Origin: Brevundimonas sp.
GTDB taxonomy: Bacteria > Pseudomonadota > Alphaproteobacteria > Caulobacterales > Caulobacteraceae
DNA: 46,362 nt
Direction of reading: 5' to 3'
Assembly (NCBI GenBank): GCA_027531145.1
Contig: JAPZRF010000005.1
Location: 1-46,362, forward strand
How positions within the stretch are numbered: position 1 is the stretch's first letter; every line of letters starts with the position of its first letter. The translations under genes and the position numbers were made by a program. The notes beneath the pieces were generated by a model. It was not told the DNA's origin. It saw nothing but the letters and a program-made list of their open reading frames with translations, and made no database searches. This document shows positions 1-7,005 of the stretch, one piece after another.

Positions 1-114
1 GCCGTGCGGCTGAACCCCGCGGCCGGCCGGCTGCGCAACCTGATCAGCTCCACCGGCCGGCCGCTACCGCCGGCGCTGGAGATCAGCTACCAACCCCCCG
101 GGCTCTCACAATGA
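1..114 (+). CDS. C-terminal end of an unidentified protein (partial)
   Basis: Frame 1 is open from the window edge to a TGA at 112-114. It encodes about 37 residues, beginning AVRLNPAAGRLRN and ending PPGLSQ. I do not recognise the family. The reason to treat it as real is that its stop overlaps the next ATG as ATGA (111-114), a common arrangement for translationally coupled genes, and that it reads as ordinary protein sequence. Only the last part of the gene is in the window, so no function can be given. Confidence 0.45.
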   Translation, partial: AVRLNPAAGRLRNLISSTGRPLPPALEISYQPPGLSQ

Positions 115-317
115 TCGAGGGACCGGCGGGGGGCAGGTCAGGTGCCTTCCTGCTGGCGCACCGCGGCGTCATGGATCCGAATGGCCAGACCCTGTCGATC
201 GAGATCGTGCCGGGCTCGGGGACGGGCGAGCTGACCGGCATCAGCGGCGTCCTCGGCCTGCGCATCGCCGACGGGGTCCACCACTACGACCTCGCCTACA
301 GCCTGCCGGCGGACTGA
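111..317 (+). CDS. Short DUF3224-like protein, C-terminal half only
   Basis: This encodes 68 residues. The segment GRSGAFLLAHRG followed by VPGSGTGELTGISG and DGVHHYDLAYSLP matches the C-terminal half of DUF3224 proteins, small one-domain proteins of unknown function and usually about 130 residues. The N-terminal half of the domain is not found upstream in any frame, because another reading frame occupies that space up to the overlapping ATGA. It is therefore either a truncated remnant that happens to sit in the overlap, or a short coupled gene. It converges with the DsbA-like gene six bases away. The family match is from memory of the motif pattern; function is unknown. Confidence 0.5.
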   Translation: MIEGPAGGRSGAFLLAHRGVMDPNGQTLSIEIVPGSGTGELTGISGVLGLRIADGVHHYDLAYSLPAD

Positions 318-323
318 TCCGGC

Positions 324-1145
324 TCAGCGCGTCTTGGCGGCGGCGATGGCCGTGTCGATCTCGGACGGCTGGATGCTGCGTGTGGCGCGGCCATCGATGA
401 TGAAGCTGGGCGTTCCCTGCAGGGCGAGCGCCTCGGCGGTGGTGTTGATGTCCGCCACGTGGTCGCGGACCGAGAGGCTGTCCATGTCCTGCCGGGCGCG
501 GGCCAGGTCAACGCCGGCCTCCGCCAGAATGGCGTCGACGGCGTCGGGTGACAGGGCCGGCTCGGCCAGCAGCGCCTGATGGACGGGCAGATAGCGGCCC
601 TGGCGATGGGCGGCCAGCGCCGCCCGGGCGGCGTAGTCGGAGGTCCCGCCAGGTTCACGGTCGAGGATGGCCCAGTCGCGGAACACGAAGCGCACGTCCG
701 GGTGCCGCTGCATCAGGGCAAGGACCTCTGGGCCCACCGCCTTGCAGCCGGGGCACTGGAAGTCGACGTACTCGATCACCGTGACCGTAGCGTCGGCCGG
801 GCCGAAGGCCGGGTCGCGCGGGTCGACCGCTACCAGGGACGGGTTCGCAGCGATGCGGCGGTCCGTTTCGGCGGCGCCGAGCTCGGCCTGCTCCAGCTGC
901 CGGGCCCGCATCATCTCGTCCAGAACGCCCGGATTGGCGAGCAGCCAGCCGCGCACCCGCCCCTCGAACCCCAGCTGGCCCGTGACAGCCACGACCAGCG
1001 CGGCCGCTCCGATCGCCGGGCCGGCCCATGCCAGCAAGGCGGCGCGCCGGAGGCCGGACATGCCAGAGGACGTTGCTGCGGACGGTGTTGCGGGAGGCAC
1101 GGCGGGTGGCGGGATGTCGGTCATGCGGGGCTTTCTGGGTGGCAT
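324..1145 (-). CDS. Membrane-anchored DsbA-family thiol:disulfide protein
   Basis: This is a 273-residue protein with a short Pro-rich cytoplasmic N-terminus, one transmembrane segment (about 33-56) and a periplasmic thioredoxin-fold domain. The active site is CPGC (residues 131-134), preceded by YVDFQ, and the cis-proline loop is GTPSFII near the C-terminus. These are the hallmarks of the DsbA/DsbG/ScsC-like branch that oxidises or isomerises cysteines of exported proteins. The chosen ATG (1145-1143) overlaps the TGA of the M48 protease upstream by one base (TGATG), which favours coupled translation and this start. An internal ATG seven codons in is the alternative. The pairing with a periplasmic protease suggests envelope protein quality control; the exact redox direction cannot be read from sequence. 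Confidence 0.85.
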   Translation of the reverse strand: MPPRKPRMTDIPPPAVPPATPSAATSSGMSGLRRAALLAWAGPAIGAAALVVAVTGQLGFEGRVRGWLLANPGVLDEMMRARQLEQAELGAAETDRRIAANPSLVAVDPRDPAFGPADATVTVIEYVDFQCPGCKAVGPEVLALMQRHPDVRFVFRDWAILDREPGGTSDYAARAALAAHRQGRYLPVHQALLAEPALSPDAVDAILAEAGVDLARARQDMDSLSVRDHVADINTTAEALALQGTPSFIIDGRATRSIQPSEIDTAIAAAKTR

Positions 1146-2545
1146 CAGTTACGGGCGCGGCGCCGATCGAGGTCGGCCAGGTCCTCGGGCGTGGCTCCGG
1201 AGGCGAGGACAATGTCCACGGCCCGCCGCCACTCGGGCGTCCCGGGTTCCAGCATGGCGCGGGCGCGCAGGGCGAACTGCACCGCCTGCTCCTCCTGCCC
1301 GAGCGAGAAGGCGTACTCGGCTGAGGCGAGGCGCGCCTCGCCCTCGCGCCCCTGAGCGGCGTAGGCCTGCCCCAGCAGACGCCAGGCGAGGGGATTGTCG
1401 TTTTCGCGGGCGGCGGCCAGCTTCAGCTGGTCGATGGCGTCGTCCAGCCGGGTCGGATCGTTGGTCTCGATCAAGGCGTGCGCCAGGTTGATGCGCAGCA
1501 GCGGTGCCTCCGGCATTAATCGCACCGCCTCGCGATGGGCCTCGACCGCCTCGAGCGGGCGACTCTCCTCGAACAAGATCTGGCCGCGCAGCTCGTGGAA
1601 GAAGGGGTTCTCGGGGTCGCCGGCGATGAGCTCGTCGACCGCGGTCAGGGCCCGCTCGGTGCGCCCGTCCCGGTACCAGGCGATGGCCCGGGCGTAGCGC
1701 GCCGGCAGCGAGGTATCCGACATCGGATAGGCCCGATAGGTGAATGTCGGCTGGTCCAGGAAGGCGCGGATCTTGGCCAGCATCAGGGTGTGCTGGGCCA
1801 TGCGCTCGGGGCTGTCGCGGCGCTCGTAGTTGGAGCCGGCCATGACGGGCCGGCGCAGCGCCTCGATCCGGTCCGATGACAGAGGATGGCTGCGGAAATA
1901 GGGGAAGCGGCGGGCGTCGGAGAAGACCTCCTGGGCGCGGAAGTTCTCGAAGAACTCGACCAGGCCGCGGCCGGACTCGCCAGCGGCCTCCAGCGCCCGC
2001 GCTCCTGTCAGGTCAGCCTCGCCTTCCTGGCTCTGCAGATAGCGCAGGGCACCGAGGGTGCCGAAGTACTGGCTGGAGCCGATCAGGGCCACGCCGGCGT
2101 CGGGTGCTCCCGCGGCGATGGCCAGGGCACCCAGCGCCATGCTCACCAGGAAGGGCTGGCGCGCCGCATTGGCCGCCCCGTCGCGCAGGGTGTGGCGGTT
2201 CTTGATGTGCCCACCCTCGTGGGCGATCACCCCCAGCAGCTGGTTGGGGGTGTCGGTCTCGAGGATCAGGCCGGTGTGCAGGCCCATGATCCGCCCGCGG
2301 GTGGCGAAGGCGTTGAGGCTGGGGTCGTTGATCAGCAGGATCTCGACGTCCGCCGGGATCAGCCCCATGGCCGAGAGCACCGGATCGGACCATTCACGAA
2401 TGATGGATTCGACCTCGGTGTCGCGGATGATGCTCTGGGCGGCGGCCGGGGCGGCCGCCAGAAAGGCCGCCGCAAGCGCCAGGGCTGCGCCGACCGGGGC
2501 GGCGGCCCGGCGCACGGGCATCATCGTTCTGGACAGCCAGGTCAC
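1145..2545 (-). CDS. Periplasmic M48 metalloprotease with TPR repeats (BepA-like)
   Basis: The 466-residue product begins with a cleavable signal peptide (about 1-37, ending AAPAAAQS). The M48 zinc site is HEGGH (109-113), with the third ligand expected in QSQEGEADLTG near residue 174. The C-terminal half (about 280-460) is made of tetratricopeptide-like helices. Signal peptide, HExxH protease and TPR tail together are the architecture of BepA/YfgC, which in E. coli degrades or assists stalled outer-membrane proteins such as LptD at the BAM complex. It lies downstream of rne on the same strand across a 121-base gap that holds a long inverted repeat, and its stop overlaps the DsbA-like start, so the two are probably one operon. 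The assignment to BepA itself, rather than a related periplasmic M48 protease, is inferred. Confidence 0.88.
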   Translation of the reverse strand: MTWLSRTMMPVRRAAAPVGAALALAAAFLAAAPAAAQSIIRDTEVESIIREWSDPVLSAMGLIPADVEILLINDPSLNAFATRGRIMGLHTGLILETDTPNQLLGVIAHEGGHIKNRHTLRDGAANAARQPFLVSMALGALAIAAGAPDAGVALIGSSQYFGTLGALRYLQSQEGEADLTGARALEAAGESGRGLVEFFENFRAQEVFSDARRFPYFRSHPLSSDRIEALRRPVMAGSNYERRDSPERMAQHTLMLAKIRAFLDQPTFTYRAYPMSDTSLPARYARAIAWYRDGRTERALTAVDELIAGDPENPFFHELRGQILFEESRPLEAVEAHREAVRLMPEAPLLRINLAHALIETNDPTRLDDAIDQLKLAAARENDNPLAWRLLGQAYAAQGREGEARLASAEYAFSLGQEEQAVQFALRARAMLEPGTPEWRRAVDIVLASGATPEDLADLDRRRARN

Positions 2546-2593
2546 GGCGATCTCCTGCTCGCGTCTCTCTCCCCGCCGCCGGATATCAGACTA

Positions 2594-2644
2594 GACCGAA
2601 GTCCGCCGCGTTGGACACTGTCCACATCAACCCGGATTTCGGTC
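2594..2644. repeat. 51-base nested inverted repeat between rne and the M48 gene
   Basis: The outer arms are 2594-2605 and 2633-2644. They pair over 12 positions with one G-T wobble (GACCGAAGTCCG against CGGATTTCGGTC). Inside is a second, nearly perfect palindrome, TGGACA-C-TGTCCA, at 2612-2624. There is no T-run on either strand, so it is not a classical intrinsic terminator. It lies 49 bases upstream of the M48 ATG and 22 bases after the rne stop. It could be an RNA hairpin protecting or ending the rne mRNA, or an operator for the protease gene. Confidence 0.6.
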
Positions 2645-2666
2645 CAGTTTAAGGCCGGTGCCGCGA

Positions 2667-5267
2667 TCAGCGCCGCCACCATCCGCGCTTCGGCTTGGGT
2701 GGCGGGGCGGTGATCTGGGCCGGGTCGGCCGCAACCATCTCCTCGACGCTCACCACGGGTTCGGGTTCGGGTTCGGCCGCAGGCTCCGTGGCGACCTTGA
2801 CCACCGGCTCAACGACCGGGGCCGGGGCGGTTTCGGGCTCCGGCACGACGGCGAACTCCGGATTAGCCCCGGTCTCGATGACGTCATCAGCGACGACCTC
2901 GGCGACCACCGGCGCGGCAGCCTTGCGGCGCACGCGGCGGCGCTGCGGTACCGACGGCAGGGCCGGGGCTCCGGCCTCGATCGCCTCGGTCACCCCCTCG
3001 GCCCCGGCCTCCAAAACGGCCTCCGGGTCAGCTGCCTCCTCGCCGCCGGCCTCGATGGCGCTCTCCCCGCCGACGGCGGCGCGATCCCCGCCGCGGCCGC
3101 GGCCGCGACGGCGGCGGCGACGGCTGCCGCGCTCCTCGCGGTCTCCATCGACGGCGGCCAGGGCGACCGCTTCGGCCGGACCGCGGCCAGGCTGGGCCGG
3201 GGGCAGATCGTCAAGCGCCGCATGGGGATTGAGCGGGTCGAACCAGATGTAGGGCTGGTCGAGCGAGGGCGTGCGGCCCCGGACCCAGGTGTAGACGTCG
3301 CGGTCGCCATCCTCGCGCACGCGGCGGCCGCCGCGGCGGCCCCGGCGGCGGCGGCGGCCAGCCTCGTCGTCCTCGTCGCTGTCGACCGCCGCGGTCTCGA
3401 CCTCCTCCTCGTCGCGACGTCCGCCGCGACGACGGCGGCGCCGACGGCGGCCGGAATCGTCGCCGACGCGGGCCTCGCGCGCGGCCGGACGATCATCGTC
3501 CTCTTCCGGGTCCTCGTCCTCGTCCTCGTCCTCGCTCTCGTCGCTGTCGACGTCCGTCTCGTCCTCGTCCTCGGCCTCATCGTCGAAGTCGAGGTCGGGC
3601 AGGTCAGTGTCGGGCAGGGCGGCGATCTCGGCGTCGTGATCGATCTCCGGCGGCACGAACTCCTCGTCCGACTCCAGCCGGTCGATGGCATGCTCGCCCT
3701 GGCTGAGGGCGTCGTCGATCAGCACCACGACCTCAAGGCCGCGACGCTCGAGCAGGCGCTGCAGGTGGCTGCGCTTGTGGTTCAGGATGTAGAGGGCAAC
3801 CGCGGTAGGGACCTTGAGGTTGACCAGACCTGCACCGTTCTTGCCGACCTCGATGTCGATGGCGCGCAGGGCGGTGAGTGCGGCGGATTCCGCCGACCGC
3901 ACGCGCCCGGCCCCATTGCAGTGCGGGCAGACCTCGGTGGCACCTTCGATCACGCCGAGCCGGCGTCGCTGGCGGCTGATCTCCATCAGGCCGAAGCCGG
4001 AAATCCTGCCCATCTGGATGCGGGCGCGGTCAGCGGCCAGCGCATCCTTGAGCGCCTTCTCGACGGCTCGGTTGTTCTTCGACTCATCCATGTCGATGAA
4101 GTCGATGACGATCAGGCCGGCGAGGTCGCGGAGGCGCAGCTGGCGGGCCGCCTCCACGGCGGCCTCAAGATTCGTCTTTGTCGCCGTCGCCTCGACGTTG
4201 CGCTCCCTGGTAGCGCGCCCGGAGTTGACGTCGATGGCGACCAGGGCCTCGGTCTGGTTGATGACCAGATAACCGCCCGACTTCAGCGGCACGACCGGCT
4301 GGTGGATCTGGTGCAACACCTCCTCGATGCCGTTGGCTGAGAACAGCGGCTTGGCCCCACGATACAGGTGCACTTTGGACGCCTGGGACGGCATCAGTAC
4401 GCGCATGAAGTCGCGCGCCTGTTTCCAGCCCTCGACACCCTCGACCTGGATTCCGTCAAAGTCCTTGTCGAACATGTCGCGCACGGCCCGCCGTACGAGG
4501 TTCTCTTCCTCGTAGATCAGCGAGGGGGCGTGGGACTTTAGCGTGGTCTCGCGGATCGTCTCCCAGAGGCGCAGCAGATACTCGTAGTCGCGCTTGATCT
4601 CCGCCTTGGTGCGCTTGGCACCCGCGGTGCGGATGATCAGACCCATGCCAGCCGGCACCTCAAGGCTGGCGGCGGCGGCCTTCAGGCGCTTTCGGTCGGC
4701 GGCGTTGGTGATCTTGCGGCTGATGCCGCCGCCCTTGCCGGTGTTTGGCATGAGCACGCAGTAGCGGCCGGCCAACGACAGCCAGGTGGTCAGGGCCGCG
4801 CCCTTGGCCCCGCGCTCGTCCTTGACCACCTGGACCAGCAGGATCTGCCGGCGCTTGATCACGTCCTGGATCTTGTAGCGGCGCATCAGGCGCCGCTTGA
4901 GGCGTTCCTCGTCGGCGAGACGGCCTTCGGTGTCAGCTTCGTCGTCGAGGCTTTCCCGGCCCAGATCGTCTTCGTCGTCGTCATCGCCGGCCTCGGCCAT
5001 GATGGCTTCCCGGTCGGCCACCGGGATCTGGTAGTAATCCGGGTGGATCTCGTTGAAGGCGAGGAAGCCGTGGCGGTTGCCGCCGTACTCGACAAAGGCC
5101 GCCTGCAGGCTGGGCTCTACGCGCGTGACCTTCGCGAGATAGATGTTGCCGCGCAGCTGTCGCCGCGCGCGGGACTCAAAGTCGAATTCCTCGACCTGGC
5201 GGCCGTCCACGATAGCGACGCGCGACTCTTCCGCGTGCGCCGCATCGATCAACATGATCTTTGACAT
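2667..5267 (-). CDS. rne: Ribonuclease E
   Basis: This is a single-strand endoribonuclease and scaffold of the RNA degradosome. The start is placed at MSKIMLIDAAHAEE (ATG 5267-5265), the conserved beginning of alphaproteobacterial RNase E; a longer in-frame ORF upstream lacks similarity. The product is 866 residues. Visible parts are the S1 RNA-binding domain (about 36-140, carrying an Asp/Glu-rich insertion), the DNase I-like catalytic core with IDFIDM, the zinc link CPHCNGAGRV, the small domain, and a long C-terminal tail of alternating acidic runs and Arg blocks. The last residues are KRGWWRR. In Caulobacter a GWW motif at the RNase E terminus docks PNPase, so the same contact is expected here. 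The tail region is DNA-repetitive (CTCGTC and GCCGCG runs, about 3050-3580). The gene is read from a long leader. Confidence 0.97.
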   Translation of the reverse strand: MSKIMLIDAAHAEESRVAIVDGRQVEEFDFESRARRQLRGNIYLAKVTRVEPSLQAAFVEYGGNRHGFLAFNEIHPDYYQIPVADREAIMAEAGDDDDEDDLGRESLDDEADTEGRLADEERLKRRLMRRYKIQDVIKRRQILLVQVVKDERGAKGAALTTWLSLAGRYCVLMPNTGKGGGISRKITNAADRKRLKAAAASLEVPAGMGLIIRTAGAKRTKAEIKRDYEYLLRLWETIRETTLKSHAPSLIYEEENLVRRAVRDMFDKDFDGIQVEGVEGWKQARDFMRVLMPSQASKVHLYRGAKPLFSANGIEEVLHQIHQPVVPLKSGGYLVINQTEALVAIDVNSGRATRERNVEATATKTNLEAAVEAARQLRLRDLAGLIVIDFIDMDESKNNRAVEKALKDALAADRARIQMGRISGFGLMEISRQRRRLGVIEGATEVCPHCNGAGRVRSAESAALTALRAIDIEVGKNGAGLVNLKVPTAVALYILNHKRSHLQRLLERRGLEVVVLIDDALSQGEHAIDRLESDEEFVPPEIDHDAEIAALPDTDLPDLDFDDEAEDEDETDVDSDESEDEDEDEDPEEDDDRPAAREARVGDDSGRRRRRRRRGGRRDEEEVETAAVDSDEDDEAGRRRRRGRRGGRRVREDGDRDVYTWVRGRTPSLDQPYIWFDPLNPHAALDDLPPAQPGRGPAEAVALAAVDGDREERGSRRRRRRGRGRGGDRAAVGGESAIEAGGEEAADPEAVLEAGAEGVTEAIEAGAPALPSVPQRRRVRRKAAAPVVAEVVADDVIETGANPEFAVVPEPETAPAPVVEPVVKVATEPAAEPEPEPVVSVEEMVAADPAQITAPPPKPKRGWWRR

Positions 5268-5588
5268 CAGAAGTCTCTCTCTGGCGCGCCGGCCCGAGCC
5301 CGGTCCAGGGCTCAACGGCGGCTCGCCGAATGGGGGTGAGAGGCCAGGCGCGCGCGATCCCGTCGCCGCGAGCGGCGAGGGCGGTCTCGAGGAACCGGGA
5401 GGAGGCGCAGCCGTGAAGGCCCATGGTCGTCTTCATTCCTGGGCCCGGGTGCGCCCCCGGCGGGGGCGTCGGTCCGTTCGGCCCGGCGACTCGAGGGATC
5501 GGCACCGATCCATCGCTCCGCAGAATTGGTCGGATAGCGAAAGCCCGGAACGAGAACGGCCGCAAGACGGGTCGGTCGAGCCTAGGCA
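5268..5588 (-). other. Long structured 5' leader of rne
   Basis: About 320 bases separate the predicted transcription start from the rne ATG. No credible gene lies here. Read on the minus strand it holds GC-rich hairpins, for example GAGCCCTGGACCGGGCTC just before the gene (about 5296-5313) and GCCCCCGCCGGGGGC near 5456-5470. E. coli rne also has a roughly 360-base leader through which RNase E represses its own mRNA. A similar role here is an inference from length and structure only. Confidence 0.4.
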
Positions 5589-5594
5589 GGGGAA

Positions 5595-5623
5595 AGCATA
5601 GTGCGGACCGGCCCGGATGAAAA
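5595..5623 (-). promoter_or_regulatory. Candidate promoter for rne
   Basis: On the minus strand, TTTTCA (5623-5618) and TATGCT (5600-5595) are separated by exactly 17 bases and match the sigma-70 -35 and -10 elements at four of six positions each. Transcription would start near 5588. No better pair was seen closer to the gene. Confidence 0.4.
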
Positions 5624-5703
5624 GCGCGCTCCGCTTAACCCATTTCTCACGCCGCTCGGGCACAGTTAGGGCAACAAACAATGGTGGTCGTGCGGTCAAG
5701 GAC

Positions 5704-6921
5704 ATGAAGGGCCTGCTGCAGAAGTTTGGCGCGATGGTGCGTCGTCGGCGCGTAGCGCTGGCGGCGACCCTCGCCTTCGTCGTGGCGGGGGTCACTGCCG
5801 GTCAGGGCCTGGCCTCCGGCGCCGCCGGCGATGTCCTGGCCCTGCGACTTGGCGGCGACGCCCAGCGTACCCGCATCGTGCTGGACCTTGATCGCCGCGC
5901 CGAGGGCCGCGTCGTCGAGGATGGCCGTGGCGGCCGCCTGGTGCTCGACCTGTCTGGCGTCGCTCCGCCGGCTCGCATCGACGGACGCGGCCGGGGTCTG
6001 GTGCGCGGTTACAGCGTGACCGGCCGCGGTGCCTCGGCCCGTGTCGAAGTGGCCCTCACCGGAGCTGTCGAGGTCGAGCGCCGTTTCCTTCTGCCGCCGG
6101 GCGATGGCGTCGCTCACTACCGCTACGTCATCGACGTGCGCGCCGACGGTCGCCCTGCCGTCGCCGCTGCGCCGCCGGTGCGCGCGGCCCGCGTTCCGGC
6201 CCGCGCCGAGCGCCCTCTGGTGGTGATCGACGCCGGTCATGGCGGCCGCGATCCCGGGGCCCTTGGGGCTGTGGCCCGCGAGGCCGACGTCACCCTGGCG
6301 GCGGCGCGCGAGCTGGCCCAGATCCTCGAGCGTTCCGGTCGCTACCGGGTCAGGTTGACCCGCAGCGACAATACCTATGTCGACCTCTATCGTCGGGTGG
6401 CCATCGCCCGTCACGCTGACGCAGACCTTTTCATCTCGCTGCACGCTGACGCAGGTTCCGACCCGGCCACGCGCGGTGCCAGCGTCTATACCCTCTCAGA
6501 GCAGGGTGCCGGCCGGGCCGTGCGCGAGTTCACCGGAAGGGATGACTGGCACCGCGATCTTCACCTGCCCGGCCGTGATCCGTCGGTCGACCGGATCCTG
6601 CTCGATATCACCCAGCGCGCCACCCAGAACCGTTCGGCCCGATTCGCCCGCAGCCTGCTCGGCGAGATCGAGCGCGTCGACCATCCGTTACTGCGCCGCA
6701 GCCACCGCGACGCCGGTCTGGCCGTGCTGCTGGCTCCCGACGTGCCGGCCGTGCTGCTGGAGATGGGCTTCATCACCAATCCCGAGGATGAGCGGGCGCT
6801 TAACGATCCGCGCCAGCGTCGTCGCCTGATGGAGGCGGTGAGCCGCGGCATCGATCGCTTTTTTGCCGGTGGCGGCGACATCCAGCTGGCCGCCAACGCC
6901 GCCACGGCGGGCAGTCCTTAG
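5704..6921 (+). CDS. amiC: N-acetylmuramoyl-L-alanine amidase with AMIN domain (AmiC type)
   Basis: This enzyme cleaves the amide bond between MurNAc and the stem peptide in the periplasm and is needed for septal splitting. The product is 405 residues from the ATG at 5704 (MKGLLQKFGAMVRRRR); an ATG 29 codons upstream is possible but adds sequence that does not look like a signal. A basic stretch and hydrophobic segment (about 12-35) form the export signal. The AMIN domain (about 40-140) targets peptidoglycan or the septum. The amidase_3 domain starts at VVIDAGHGGRDPG and includes the later zinc-site segment FISLHAD and the Glu-containing ending VLLEMGFITN. It is followed 84 bases later by PBP1A on the same strand, so synthesis and splitting enzymes are paired. 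The gene symbol is by family; Caulobacterales have one main amidase of this type. Confidence 0.92.
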   Translation: MKGLLQKFGAMVRRRRVALAATLAFVVAGVTAGQGLASGAAGDVLALRLGGDAQRTRIVLDLDRRAEGRVVEDGRGGRLVLDLSGVAPPARIDGRGRGLVRGYSVTGRGASARVEVALTGAVEVERRFLLPPGDGVAHYRYVIDVRADGRPAVAAAPPVRAARVPARAERPLVVIDAGHGGRDPGALGAVAREADVTLAAARELAQILERSGRYRVRLTRSDNTYVDLYRRVAIARHADADLFISLHADAGSDPATRGASVYTLSEQGAGRAVREFTGRDDWHRDLHLPGRDPSVDRILLDITQRATQNRSARFARSLLGEIERVDHPLLRRSHRDAGLAVLLAPDVPAVLLEMGFITNPEDERALNDPRQRRRLMEAVSRGIDRFFAGGGDIQLAANAATAGSP

Positions 6922-7005
6922 CCGCTGACCGCTGTTCGCCTGACGGGCCTTTGCGACGTCACCGACGCGGGCTAAACCCGATCCGGGCGTCAATCGGAGC
7001 GCGCG

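Noticed and set aside
2658..4340. A 560-codon open frame on the plus strand opposite rne
   Set aside because: It is an antisense shadow of GC-rich, repeat-rich rne codons. The product is low-complexity and unrelated to any family I know, and rne is complete on the other strand.
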